Part shown: one piece after another, positions 6,827 through 15,161 of the stretch | Layout of the letters: the number at the start of each line of letters is the position of its first letter | Position numbering within the stretch: position 1 is the first letter of the stretch | Assembly (NCBI GenBank): GCA_900550865.1 | Contig: URTM01000002.1 | Location: 54,641-118,640 of the forward strand | Direction of reading: 5' to 3' | Length of the DNA stretch: 64,000 nt | Origin: an uncultured Dorea sp. | GTDB taxonomy: Bacteria; Bacillota; Clostridia; Lachnospirales; Lachnospiraceae | Translations under genes and position numbers: made by a program | Notes under the pieces: generated by a model | Database searches by the model: none | Seen by the model: the letters and a program-made list of their open reading frames with translations, nothing else | Told to the model about the DNA's origin: nothing

Positions 6827-8119
6827 TTAATACCTTCCGCCCATCTCCACTTCGGTATTTTCTTCTACTCTGGTTTTACTTTGTACATCTGCACAGCTTT
6901 CCGGTCCGCGGACATTTCTGCACCAGTATCCAAATGTCTCTCTGTCATTCTTTTCTTCTTCCATAAGCGCAAGTCCGGTCTCCTCAACCGGCAGAAATTC
7001 CGGGAACCCAAAACTTTCTGCCGCTCTTGCTTCCTGTGGATGGTATACTCCCGGCACTCCTAATTTTAACTGACCACCGCGGACTGTCAATATCAGATGA
7101 TGATAATTATAATATCCATGAACCAGAAAGCTGTTGTTCGCATGCTTCCACTCACATCTCGGAAGGCATACCATATCTTTTCGCTGGATCTTTCTGACTT
7201 TATATCTCTTTTCAGCATCATTATTCTCTTTATATGTACAGTTTTTTATGTCATACATATCCGGAGAACCATTCTTTGTGTTTTTTTCACCAGACATCTC
7301 TCCAACGTTCTTTTCTTCTTCATACGTCTTTTCTGACCTGTTTTTCTCCTTTTTAGCACCTGTCTCTTCTACGGTTCGATTTTTTCCTCTGTACTTCGTC
7401 TTTTCTACATACGTCTCTGTTTCTACAGTCTTCTCCCTTTCTACATCTGTCTCTTCTTTGACAGTCTTCTCCCTTTCTACATCTGCCTCTTCTTTGACAG
7501 TCTTCTCCCTTTCTACATCTGCCTCTTCTTTAACATTCTTCTCCCTTTTTGCATCTATCTCTTCTTCGGCCGCCCTCTCCCTTTCTACATCTGTCTCTTC
7601 TGCAGTCTTCTCCCTTTCTCCACCTGTCTCTTCTCCAGTCCCAGCTTCTGTCCTCTTCTCATCGCCGGACTTACTTAACTTCTCCAGCACATCAGACCTG
7701 CATTCCATCTCCTGCCCGGTCTTCTCCTCTGCCATCTCCCACTTCTCCATCCGGCAGACATTTACCACATCGTCATTCCATACCGCAGCATACCAGTGCC
7801 CGTTCATATCTTTCAAAATGATTCCGTTGACCAGATCATAATTTTCTTTCTCTCCGGTATCTTCCGGCGTATAACACAACCGATAATTCAACCCGGGAGC
7901 CGGCGGCTCTGTCACTCCCATATGGATTCCGGTGCATTTCTCTTTCCGGTTCCAGAACAAATATACTTCCAGTCCTTTTGGATCTTCTTCCATCCAGAAA
8001 CCTTTTCCGTGTACATGGATCACACACTGATCCATATCCTGTTCTACTTTCACAAAGCCTACATTCCGCATCTTTTTCTCTTGTTCATATTCATAAAGAT
8101 ATCGAATAAACCGTCTCAA
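6827..8119 (-). CDS. DUF6128-like protein with a charged repeat insert
   Basis: A 430-residue protein of unknown function. The conserved N-terminal domain (about 1-130: RRFIRYLYEYEQEKKMRNVG...) and C-terminal domain (about 310-400: WKHANNSFLVHGYYNYHHLI, LGVPGVYHPQEARAAESFGFPEFL, FGYWC) resemble, from memory, the Lachnospiraceae DUF6128 family. Between them is a roughly 170-residue Glu/Lys-rich insert with 12-residue repeats (EKTVKEEADVER). The start is a TTG at 8119 with AGAGG five bases upstream. No signal peptide is visible. It lies downstream of the dNTPase gene with a 55-bp gap and is probably co-transcribed. Confidence 0.6.
   Translation of the reverse strand: MRRFIRYLYEYEQEKKMRNVGFVKVEQDMDQCVIHVHGKGFWMEEDPKGLEVYLFWNRKEKCTGIHMGVTEPPAPGLNYRLCYTPEDTGEKENYDLVNGIILKDMNGHWYAAVWNDDVVNVCRMEKWEMAEEKTGQEMECRSDVLEKLSKSGDEKRTEAGTGEETGGEREKTAEETDVERERAAEEEIDAKREKNVKEEADVEREKTVKEEADVEREKTVKEETDVEREKTVETETYVEKTKYRGKNRTVEETGAKKEKNRSEKTYEEEKNVGEMSGEKNTKNGSPDMYDIKNCTYKENNDAEKRYKVRKIQRKDMVCLPRCEWKHANNSFLVHGYYNYHHLILTVRGGQLKLGVPGVYHPQEARAAESFGFPEFLPVEETGLALMEEEKNDRETFGYWCRNVRGPESCADVQSKTRVEENTEVEMGGRY
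7429..7536. repeat. Three 36-bp tandem repeats within the DUF6128-like gene
   Basis: Three near-identical 36-bp units begin at 7429, 7465 and 7501, each starting TCTTCTCCCTTTCTACATCT. Degenerate copies continue to about 7640. Each unit codes for 12 residues, so gain or loss of a unit stays in frame. Confidence 0.85.
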
Positions 8120-8174
8120 AATATCCTCTCCCGTTTCTGGTTATTTATCACAATCTATTCGCAGGAATTTTCTT

Positions 8175-9623
8175 TTATGCTATTATCGCATTCAATTCCT
8201 GATACAACCTCTTCGCATAACTGTCGGTCATTCCGCAGATATAATCCGTGACCAGCAGAAGTCTCAGATACAGCCGGTAAATGTCTGACTGCCCCTCCGC
8301 ATGATAACGGTATGCCTTTTTATAATTGTTGGAAATAAATGAGATCAGTCTTTCTTCTATGGAATTCAGCTTCTGTTCCGGATCATCGTATTTGATCGCC
8401 GCACCCATAAAACGGTCCATCAGATTGTCAAGCATCACAGCTTCTTTTACTTCCATCCGGTAGATCGTCTCCGACTGAAATACACATTTACATGCAATCT
8501 CTCCAAGTAATTTTACAAGTCTTTCTGCCTGTGTATCTGCAAATAAATCTGACTTGTATGTTCCGTTCATGATCTCTTCATAATGCGACGTAAATCCAGA
8601 TGTCGCACATCCGATCAGAAATCCCTGTGCTTTTACGATCCAGTTTTTCACTGCATAATCTCCCGGATTATCCACACCGTTTTTCTTTGCACGCTCATAT
8701 AATTCTACCAGTTTATCTGCCGGTCGGAACCATTTCCATTCTTCCTGTTCTTTATCTGCAAACTTCTTTTCCCGGTTCTGAAGCTTCCGCAGTTCATCCC
8801 GCAGACTATGATAAGTAACGAATCCTTTTACAAATGCATCTTCGATATCTGCAGTCTTATATGCAATATCATCTGCCGCCTCCAGAATAAATGTCAGCGG
8901 ATGCCGGCAATTTCCCGCTCCCGTCTCCGTCACGATATCTTCAAACAACTCACGGTCTGCATAATAATATCCCATCTTTTTCTCCCGGATATCCCCCGAC
9001 TCCGGCCGGATCTGTGTCGATGCCACCGGATATTTTATAATCGTGTTCAAAAGTGCATATGTCAGATTCATTCCATTCTCGTCTACCAGAAAATGCAATT
9101 TACTCACCAGCCTGAGTGCCTGTGCATTTCCTTCAAAATGATAAAAATCTTCCCGCATCTGTGGTTCCAGCAGTTCTTCTATCGGCGTTCCGTGATACTT
9201 TAACACCGGAAGATTCCGTTCAAACCATTCCCGGATTGCCGACTCCCCGTAATGCCCGAACGGAGGATTCCCAATATCATGAATCAATCCCGCACACTGA
9301 AGGATATTGCAGATGTCTTCTTTCATCCCCGGAGTGAAACTGGAGTCTTTCTTATGTACCAGTATGTTTTCTCCGATATTCTGTCCCAGCGATTTTGCCA
9401 GCGATGACACCTCCATGGAATGGGTCAGTCTGGTCCGGATAAAATCGCTCTTATCCAGCGGAAATACCTGTGTCTTATCCTGAAGTCTCCGGAACGAAGC
9501 ACTTCCGATGATCCGGTGGTAATCTTTTTCAAATTCACTTCTCAGATCCGTGTCTCCGGAACCGGTATTCTGATGTTTGCTCTGCCTTTGTCTCTTTGTA
9601 GATAAAAGTCTTGTCCACTCCAT
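8175..9623 (-). CDS. dgt: Deoxyguanosinetriphosphate triphosphohydrolase-like dNTPase
   Basis: A 482-residue HD-superfamily enzyme expected to hydrolyse dNTPs to nucleoside and tripolyphosphate, trimming nucleotide pools. The conserved entry SFRRLQDKTQVFPL is followed by the metal-binding set: H in RTRLTHSMEV, HD in GLIHDIGNPPFGHYGE, and a downstream D in EAADDIAYKTADIEDAF. The ATG at 9623 has a strong AGGAGG. Length and motifs agree with the Dgt family. Confidence 0.9.
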   Translation of the reverse strand: MEWTRLLSTKRQRQSKHQNTGSGDTDLRSEFEKDYHRIIGSASFRRLQDKTQVFPLDKSDFIRTRLTHSMEVSSLAKSLGQNIGENILVHKKDSSFTPGMKEDICNILQCAGLIHDIGNPPFGHYGESAIREWFERNLPVLKYHGTPIEELLEPQMREDFYHFEGNAQALRLVSKLHFLVDENGMNLTYALLNTIIKYPVASTQIRPESGDIREKKMGYYYADRELFEDIVTETGAGNCRHPLTFILEAADDIAYKTADIEDAFVKGFVTYHSLRDELRKLQNREKKFADKEQEEWKWFRPADKLVELYERAKKNGVDNPGDYAVKNWIVKAQGFLIGCATSGFTSHYEEIMNGTYKSDLFADTQAERLVKLLGEIACKCVFQSETIYRMEVKEAVMLDNLMDRFMGAAIKYDDPEQKLNSIEERLISFISNNYKKAYRYHAEGQSDIYRLYLRLLLVTDYICGMTDSYAKRLYQELNAIIA

Positions 9624-9695
9624 TTTATATCCTCCTTCTTATTTTGGTATCTGCAAGACTGGCCACCGGCAACTTTTCTCGCATACCCAGGTATC

Positions 9696-9728
9696 AAAAA
9701 GTGTCCAGCCGAATCTCCGGCTGAACAC
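9696..9728 (-). terminator. Terminator of the acidic-repeat HTH gene
   Basis: On the minus strand GTGTTCAGCCG and CGGCTGGACAC form an 11-bp stem followed by TTTTTG, 52 bp beyond the stop codon at 9780. Confidence 0.8.
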
Positions 9729-9737
9729 CTTATTTAC

Positions 9738-9760
9738 AGGACCTGCCGCCGGCAGCTCCT
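9738..9760. repeat. Intergenic hairpin repeat, copy A
   Basis: AGGA-C-CTGCC-GCC-GGCAG-C-TCCT: a stem with a conserved C/C mismatch. It matches copies at 17010-17040 and 37861-37883 in position of the mismatch and loop size, while the outer pairs differ in a compensatory way (GGA/TCC here, GAA/TTC there). Confidence 0.6.
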
Positions 9761-9779
9761 TTCTTACGTTCACTTTTCA

Positions 9780-11297
9780 TTAATCCAGATAGATCGGCGG
9801 CTCATAATCTTTTCCAAGCAGTGCTTTCTTACGCTCCTGATATCCAAGGAACGCCCACTCTGTCATATCTGTCCACTGATGTGTTCCACGGTCATATACC
9901 TGTACATAACCGATTCTCTTCGGATGCATTCTTACGCTGTTCGATTCATATTCATGTCCGGTGTAAGGATTAAGTTCTCCTTTCTCCAGATCTTCTTCCG
10001 TCGATGTGAATAAATCAGCTTCATTTTCCTGTGCATAGGAACTCTGATATCCCGTACCATAGTTCGCATTTCCCTGATCTGTGTTTTCATAAACAGCGGT
10101 TTCTTCCTCTGCTGCATAGTTCTCTTCTTCCTCTGGTTCATCCGGAAGGAATTCTTCTGCAAGCTTACCTGACTCTCCATCTTCTGAATAGTCAAATTCA
10201 TGGTATTGGATTTCTGGTTTCTCTTCTTCTTTTTCTTCTTTCACCGATTCTTCATGCTTCTTGTGAATTCCGAAAAATGCTCTCCAGCCATGCGCTTTTT
10301 TCTCCGGCTCTGCTTTCTTCGGTTCCGGCTCTTTCTTTTCTTCCGGTTCTTCTTCCGGTTCAGCTGCTGACTCTTCTACGTACTCCGGCTCTGCTTCATA
10401 TCCAGTTTCTTCCGTATACTCCGGTTCTTCTTCCGGTTCAGCTACTGACTCTTCTACATACTCCGGTTCTGCTTCATATCCGGCTTCTTCCGCATACTCC
10501 GGTTCCGCTCCGTATACCGGCTCTTCTACATACTCTGACTCTGCTTCATATTCCAGCTCACTCTCGTATACCGGTTCCTCTGTGCTTTCCTCTTCCGGTG
10601 CAGCTTCTATCTCAATCGCAAGTTCTTCTGTATGTTCTTCTGCCTCTGGTTCATATGCGGACTCTTCCACTGCGGACTCCTCTGCCACTTCCTCTTCTAC
10701 CGCAGCTTCCACTGTCTCTTCCGGCTCTGCAGCTGCTTCCTCCACTACAGACTCTTCTACTGTCTCTTCCGGCTCTGCAACCGTTTCTTCCACTGCCGGC
10801 ACTTCTACTGCCTCTTCCGGCTCCTCAGTAGCAGGTTCTTCTGCTTTCTCATTTACAAAGAAGTCAAAGATCGTCTCCTGTACATATTCCGGATTCTCTT
10901 CTGCAGCCTTTTTTGCTTTTTTTCTGTTCTTCTTTTTCTCGATCGCATCTAATTCTTTATGAATATCAACCAGTTCCCCGATTGTAATATCCCTTTCTTC
11001 TGCTCTTACAGGTGCTGCTTTCTTCTCTGGCTCAGCAGCTTTCTGCTCTTTCACAGGTTTCTCTGTGCGGTCTTCATGTTCTTCTAATATATCTAAATAA
11101 AACGGGCATTCCAGGATCTTGGCGATCATACGCATATCCTGCTCCTGGAAATTATCTCTTCCGAGACGCTGTGTCAGGTTCTGGCGCGACATCTTTTTTC
11201 CCGTCTGTTTTTCTATCTTTTCTGCAAGTTCTTTGATCGTCATTCCCTTACGGCTCAGGATGATCTTGACCTGTTCTCCAAATGTTAATTCCAACAT
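9780..11297 (-). CDS. Helix-turn-helix protein with long acidic repeat region
   Basis: A 505-residue protein not assigned to a characterised family. The first 70 residues form an XRE-like helix-turn-helix (FGEQVKIILSRKGMTIKELAEKI... SRQNLTQRLGRDNFQEQDMRMIAKIL). Residues about 150-340 are extremely rich in Glu, Pro, Ala and Tyr, in repeats such as EPEYVEES and TGYEAEPEY. The C-terminus (about 450-505) is ordered again (HPKRIGYVQVYDRGTHQWTDMTEWAFLGYQERKKALLG). No membrane segment is seen, so a cytoplasmic DNA-associated or scaffold role is possible but unproven. Start ATG has AAGGAGG upstream; promoter at 11405-11433; terminator at 9696. Confidence 0.7.
   Translation of the reverse strand: MLELTFGEQVKIILSRKGMTIKELAEKIEKQTGKKMSRQNLTQRLGRDNFQEQDMRMIAKILECPFYLDILEEHEDRTEKPVKEQKAAEPEKKAAPVRAEERDITIGELVDIHKELDAIEKKKNRKKAKKAAEENPEYVQETIFDFFVNEKAEEPATEEPEEAVEVPAVEETVAEPEETVEESVVEEAAAEPEETVEAAVEEEVAEESAVEESAYEPEAEEHTEELAIEIEAAPEEESTEEPVYESELEYEAESEYVEEPVYGAEPEYAEEAGYEAEPEYVEESVAEPEEEPEYTEETGYEAEPEYVEESAAEPEEEPEEKKEPEPKKAEPEKKAHGWRAFFGIHKKHEESVKEEKEEEKPEIQYHEFDYSEDGESGKLAEEFLPDEPEEEENYAAEEETAVYENTDQGNANYGTGYQSSYAQENEADLFTSTEEDLEKGELNPYTGHEYESNSVRMHPKRIGYVQVYDRGTHQWTDMTEWAFLGYQERKKALLGKDYEPPIYLD
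10350..10505. repeat. Two 78-bp tandem repeats in the acidic-repeat gene
   Basis: Units at 10350-10427 and 10428-10505 are nearly identical and each code for 26 residues. Shorter, more diverged copies of the Glu-rich unit extend on both sides to about 10830. Confidence 0.75.
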
Positions 11298-11404
11298 CGT
11301 ATTCCTCCTTAATTATTCTTACACTCCCATACTCTCCTCGTGTGTTTTTTCATGGTTTTGTAAACATTTTTCTATCTTGATAAATCTTTATTTTTCCCTT
11401 ATAT

Positions 11405-11433
11405 ATTTTAACAAATCACCGAAATCACGTCAA
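11405..11433 (-). promoter_or_regulatory. Promoter of the acidic-repeat HTH gene
   Basis: On the minus strand the -35 box TTGACG (11433-11428) and -10 box TAAAAT (11410-11405) are separated by 17 bp, about 105 bp upstream of the ATG. Confidence 0.65.
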
Positions 11434-11467
11434 CTACGCTTCTCATCAATTTGCCCTTGCTTCCGCC

Positions 11468-13228
11468 TTAAAAATGAAGTTTTTCGTTCCATTTTTTTAC
11501 AACATTTTCATCGATTTTTACTATTTTTCTATCATAAGAAAGGATTCCATTTACCTCTTCTTCTATATCCGATAATTGTGTGTAAACCGTCGCACTCAAA
11601 CCACGGCTGATATTCGGGATAATGAGCTTTTTTATCAGTTTTTCATAGCCTCTGGTGAGCTCTTTTCTTCTTTTAAATATCTTATAGCCGTAAATATCTT
11701 TTTCATACATGCTGTGTTTCGGAATCTGCAGTGAATACCCTCCAAACTCGGTAAGTGCCGTCACACGCTTTTCCGGTCTTATATGCAGCGGGAAGAAATA
11801 ATCATGGATACTTCTGATGTCACCACATCCCTGATCGAACCATCCGCTTGCAGCGTCGATCAGTCTGGTATGATCTTCTGCCATGGCCGTATCCGTCATC
11901 TTCTTTGTCTTGAACTGTCCCCATCCCTCATTAAATATTACCCATGTCACAATGGACGGATGATTATATAAGTGCCTGATCATCTCTTTCATTTCACTTT
12001 CAAACTGTTTCTGTCCGGCCGGATCCTGCCGTCCCATCAGATGAAGTCTCGTATCCTTTGCACGGATATGTGCTCCTTCCATCGCCGTTGCCATGTAGGT
12101 AACATACCAGCTTTTATATTCACGCCCTCCATTTACCATATCCTGCCATACCAGCATACCGATACGGTCACAGTGATAATACCATCTCTGCGGTTCAATC
12201 TTGATATGTTTCCGGATCATATTGAATCCCAGATCCTTCATCTTCTGGATATCATAGATCATCGCTTCGTCACACGGTGGCGTATACAATCCATCCGGCC
12301 AGTAGCCCTGATCCAGAACTCCTTTCTGGAAATACGGTTCATTGTTCAGAAAGATCCTTGGAATTCCATTTTTATCATTCTTCACTTCTATCTTACGCAT
12401 GGCAAAATAACTCTCTACCGTATCTCCGCCCATCTTGATATGCACATCATATAAAAACGGATCTTCCGGACTCCAGCTCCGCATACGTGGGATCTTCACT
12501 ATACACGGCACTCCTGTCCGGCCGGCAGTTTTTAACGGCCACATCTTTCTTGCCGTTACTGTCACTTCATAATCAATATCTTTTCTTCCGTCTGCATCTT
12601 CCAGCTGTATCATCACAGAAGACTGGTCATACAGCGGTGTGATCTTCAGATCACTGATATGATACTCCGGAACTTTTTCCATCCAAACGGTCTGCCAGAT
12701 GCCGCTCTGCGCCGTATAGAACATTCCTCCATTTTCCAGCTTCTGTTTTCCCCTGCTGTAATAATATGTGTCGGAATAATCTTTTACCTTTACCGTCAGC
12801 GAATTCTTCTCTTCTTTCAGTGCATCTGTAATATCAAATGAAAATGGCAGATATCCTCCCACATGCTTTCCCTGTTTCTTTCCATTTACATAGACCGCCG
12901 CACACTGATCCACGGCCCCGAAGTGAAGAAGCCAGCGGCTTCCCTTTTCCGGCTTCACCTCTTCCGGAAGACTTCTCTTATACCATAAGAATTCATCCGG
13001 TTTCAACTGTCTTCCAACTCCTGACAACACTGCCTCCGGTGAAAACGGAACCAGTATGTCCCCGTCCATTTTCTTTGGAAATCCTTTTGAGTCTTTGATC
13101 GCATATTTCCATATACCATTCAGATTCACATAGTTTTTCCGCCGCATCAGCGGTCTCGGATATTCCCCTAATACATTCTTTTCATTTATATTGTCTGCCC
13201 ATTTCGTCTTTAACTGTCTCATGTTCAT
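11468..13228 (-). CDS. Glycoside hydrolase family 2 protein (beta-galactosidase/glucuronidase-like)
   Basis: A compact 586-residue GH2 enzyme. Order of parts: jelly-roll sugar-binding domain (about 20-190, with WLLHFGAVDQCAAVYVNGKKQGKHVGGYLPFSFDIT), a short immunoglobulin-like domain, then the TIM barrel. The acid/base glutamate is in TWVIFNEGWGQF and the nucleophile glutamate in VTALTEFGGYS. There is no signal peptide, so it acts inside the cell on imported oligosaccharides or glycosides. It follows the phosphopantetheinyl transferase gene by only 9 bp. The sugar specificity cannot be told from the motifs. Confidence 0.9.
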   Translation of the reverse strand: MNMRQLKTKWADNINEKNVLGEYPRPLMRRKNYVNLNGIWKYAIKDSKGFPKKMDGDILVPFSPEAVLSGVGRQLKPDEFLWYKRSLPEEVKPEKGSRWLLHFGAVDQCAAVYVNGKKQGKHVGGYLPFSFDITDALKEEKNSLTVKVKDYSDTYYYSRGKQKLENGGMFYTAQSGIWQTVWMEKVPEYHISDLKITPLYDQSSVMIQLEDADGRKDIDYEVTVTARKMWPLKTAGRTGVPCIVKIPRMRSWSPEDPFLYDVHIKMGGDTVESYFAMRKIEVKNDKNGIPRIFLNNEPYFQKGVLDQGYWPDGLYTPPCDEAMIYDIQKMKDLGFNMIRKHIKIEPQRWYYHCDRIGMLVWQDMVNGGREYKSWYVTYMATAMEGAHIRAKDTRLHLMGRQDPAGQKQFESEMKEMIRHLYNHPSIVTWVIFNEGWGQFKTKKMTDTAMAEDHTRLIDAASGWFDQGCGDIRSIHDYFFPLHIRPEKRVTALTEFGGYSLQIPKHSMYEKDIYGYKIFKRRKELTRGYEKLIKKLIIPNISRGLSATVYTQLSDIEEEVNGILSYDRKIVKIDENVVKKWNEKLHF

Positions 13229-13237
13229 ACACCCCTT

Positions 13238-13867
13238 TTAAGCAAGTCTGATTTCGTGTAATCTCCCCTCGATCTCTTCATCTGTTGTAATTACTGCGGC
13301 TCTTGCCTCCCCCTGCTTCAGTTCGTATTCCCTGCACAGATATATTCCCGGATATTCTTCTGGCTGCCTTCTCATATACGGTATTCCATCCAGTCCCCAG
13401 GCAAATTCATACGTCCGCATATCCAGACCCATTCCCCGCCTGGTGGCTTTCATAAAGCTTTCTTTTAACACCCAGAAACGATAGAACCATTCTGTCTGTT
13501 CTTTTTCGTCTCCACCTGCACGGATGATCTCACACTCCGCCGGACAGAAATAGCGCTCAGCCACCGCCATCCGCAATACTCCGGTCATCTCCACGTCACA
13601 TCCGACCTGCACGCCCTCCCGGTCACTGCAGGCACACAATACATATTTTCCCGAATGCGACAGATTGAATACGGCATGCTCCGGAAGTTCCGTCATCTCC
13701 TGTATCTTCTCCCATAAGCTCCATGCACCGACACTCCTTGCCCGGTCCTCCATATTCCGCAGTTTATCTGCCTTTTCCTTTCTCCATTCCGGCACTTTGT
13801 TATAATATGCACGATATGTTTCTTCTATTAATAATGGTGTAATATCTGCCGCCCATACGCTTACCAT
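13238..13867 (-). CDS. 4'-phosphopantetheinyl transferase, Sfp type
   Basis: A 209-residue Sfp/Gsp-type enzyme that moves the phosphopantetheine arm from coenzyme A to a serine on carrier proteins. Key motifs are VFNLSHSGKYVLCA, VGCDVEMTG (magnesium-binding Asp and Glu) and FWVLKESFMKATRRGMG (W-x3-KES-x3-K). The length fits. It is the promoter-proximal gene of a two-gene unit with the GH2 enzyme. Whether it serves fatty acid synthesis or a secondary-metabolite carrier is unclear; no polyketide or peptide synthetase is in the window. Confidence 0.88.
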   Translation of the reverse strand: MVSVWAADITPLLIEETYRAYYNKVPEWRKEKADKLRNMEDRARSVGAWSLWEKIQEMTELPEHAVFNLSHSGKYVLCACSDREGVQVGCDVEMTGVLRMAVAERYFCPAECEIIRAGGDEKEQTEWFYRFWVLKESFMKATRRGMGLDMRTYEFAWGLDGIPYMRRQPEEYPGIYLCREYELKQGEARAAVITTDEEIEGRLHEIRLA

Positions 13868-13943
13868 TTTCCCACTCCTTTTACTATACAGCTTTAGTCT
13901 AACACACTTTTTCGAAAATGAAAGAATTTATCCAATAAAAGTG

Positions 13944-14004
13944 TTGACAATCAAAATCAGTTGCGTTAGACTACTATTAGTTTCATACTTTAAACACTTA
14001 AAGT
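13944..14004 (+). promoter_or_regulatory. Promoter and candidate operator of the aro operon
   Basis: The -35 box TTGACA (13944-13949) and -10 box TAGACT (13967-13972) are 17 bp apart. Just past the expected start is an inverted repeat ACTTTAA-ACAC-TTAAAGT (13987-14004), well placed for a repressor. A direct repeat CAGTGCGA (14009-14016, 14025-14032) follows in the 5' leader. No T-box or attenuator is apparent. Confidence 0.65.
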
Positions 14005-14113
14005 TTTGCAGTGCGAATATTTTACAGTGCGACCGCGGTTGATCCACACGGGAAAGAAATATCACACAGGCATAAGTTATTATACAAAATCACACATTTG
14101 GAGGAAATGAATT

Positions 14114-15127
14114 ATGATTATCGTATTAAAACCACGTACTACCAAAGATGATGTTTCTCGTGTAGAGGGCATGGTCAAAAAAAGAGGACTGAACACACAC
14201 GTCGTACAGGGCGAGGAAATGACCATTATCGGTTGTATCGGTGATACAGCCAAGATTGATTCCAAATTATTCGAGATTGATTCCGCAGTCGACAAGGTAA
14301 TGCATGTACAGGAGCCTTACAAATTAGCCAACCGTGCATTCCATCCGGAAGATTCCATCATCGATGTATCCGGTGTCAAAGTCGGAAGTAATAACCTTGC
14401 AATGATCGCAGGTCCTTGTTCTGTAGAATCTTACGAACAGGTTCTCGAGATTGCCAAAGCAGCGAAAGCTTCCGGAGCCAACTTACTTCGCGGCGGTGCA
14501 TTCAAGCCTAGAACAAGCCCTTATTCCTTCCAGGGACTTGGGCTTGAAGGACTCGATATCTTAACTGCAGTCAAAGAAGAGACAGGTCTTCCAATCGTTA
14601 CAGAGTTAATGTCAGACAAATATCTGGACATTTTCAACGAGAAGGTAGATCTCATCCAGATTGGTGCACGTAACATGCAGAACTTCGATCTGTTAAAAGA
14701 ATTAGGACAGCTTGACCGTCCGATCCTCTTAAAGAGAGGTCTGAACGCTACATACGAAGAATGGATCATGTCAGCAGAATACATCATGGCATCCGGTAAT
14801 GAGAATGTCATCCTCTGCGAACGTGGTATCCGTACTTTCGAAAGTTATACAAGAAATACTCTGGATCTTCAGAGTATCCCGGTACTTCGTAAACTGACAC
14901 ACCTTCCGATCATCGTTGACCCAAGTCATGCAGGAGGAAAATGGTGGCTCGTAGATTCCATGGCAATGGCTGCTGTAGCTGCAGGTGCCGATGGATTAAT
15001 GATCGAAGTACACAATGACCCTGAATCCGCACTCTGCGACGGAGCTCAGTCATTAAAACCTACGAAATACGATGAATTAATCAAAAAGGTTTCACAGATT
15101 GCAGCTGTAGTTGGAAAAAACATCTAA
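14114..15127 (+). CDS. aroF: 3-deoxy-7-phosphoheptulonate synthase (DAHP synthase)
   Basis: A 337-residue enzyme that joins phosphoenolpyruvate and erythrose 4-phosphate, the first step of the shikimate pathway. It is of the AroA-beta class: an N-terminal ferredoxin-like regulatory domain (1-80, MIIVLKPRTTKDDVSRVEGMVKKRGL) precedes the KDO8P/DAHP synthase barrel. Characteristic segments are IAGPCSVES, GANLLRGGAFKPRTSPYSFQG, IQIGARNMQNF, LLKRG and IVDPSHAGG. The N-terminal domain is known to mediate feedback inhibition in relatives. GGAGGA precedes the ATG. It is the first gene of an operon with aroB. Confidence 0.95.
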   Translation: MIIVLKPRTTKDDVSRVEGMVKKRGLNTHVVQGEEMTIIGCIGDTAKIDSKLFEIDSAVDKVMHVQEPYKLANRAFHPEDSIIDVSGVKVGSNNLAMIAGPCSVESYEQVLEIAKAAKASGANLLRGGAFKPRTSPYSFQGLGLEGLDILTAVKEETGLPIVTELMSDKYLDIFNEKVDLIQIGARNMQNFDLLKELGQLDRPILLKRGLNATYEEWIMSAEYIMASGNENVILCERGIRTFESYTRNTLDLQSIPVLRKLTHLPIIVDPSHAGGKWWLVDSMAMAAVAAGADGLMIEVHNDPESALCDGAQSLKPTKYDELIKKVSQIAAVVGKNI

Positions 15128-15161
15128 TACGCGCAGTCTCATACCTTACAGGAGCTTTATT

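Noticed and set aside
7134..7841. A 235-codon plus-strand frame rich in Ser and Phe
   Set aside because: It is the reverse of the 36-bp repeat region of the DUF6128-like gene, with no start signal.
6970..10850. Runs of repeated sequence that could suggest a CRISPR array
   Set aside because: The repeats are contiguous and in frame within coding regions, with no spacers of unique sequence.
10031..10962. Long plus-strand frames rich in Leu/Pro/Ser
   Set aside because: They mirror the Glu-rich repeats of the acidic HTH gene; low complexity keeps the reverse frames open.
13973..14113. T-box riboswitch ahead of aroF
   Set aside because: No T-box core sequence, specifier loop or terminator/antiterminator pair is present.
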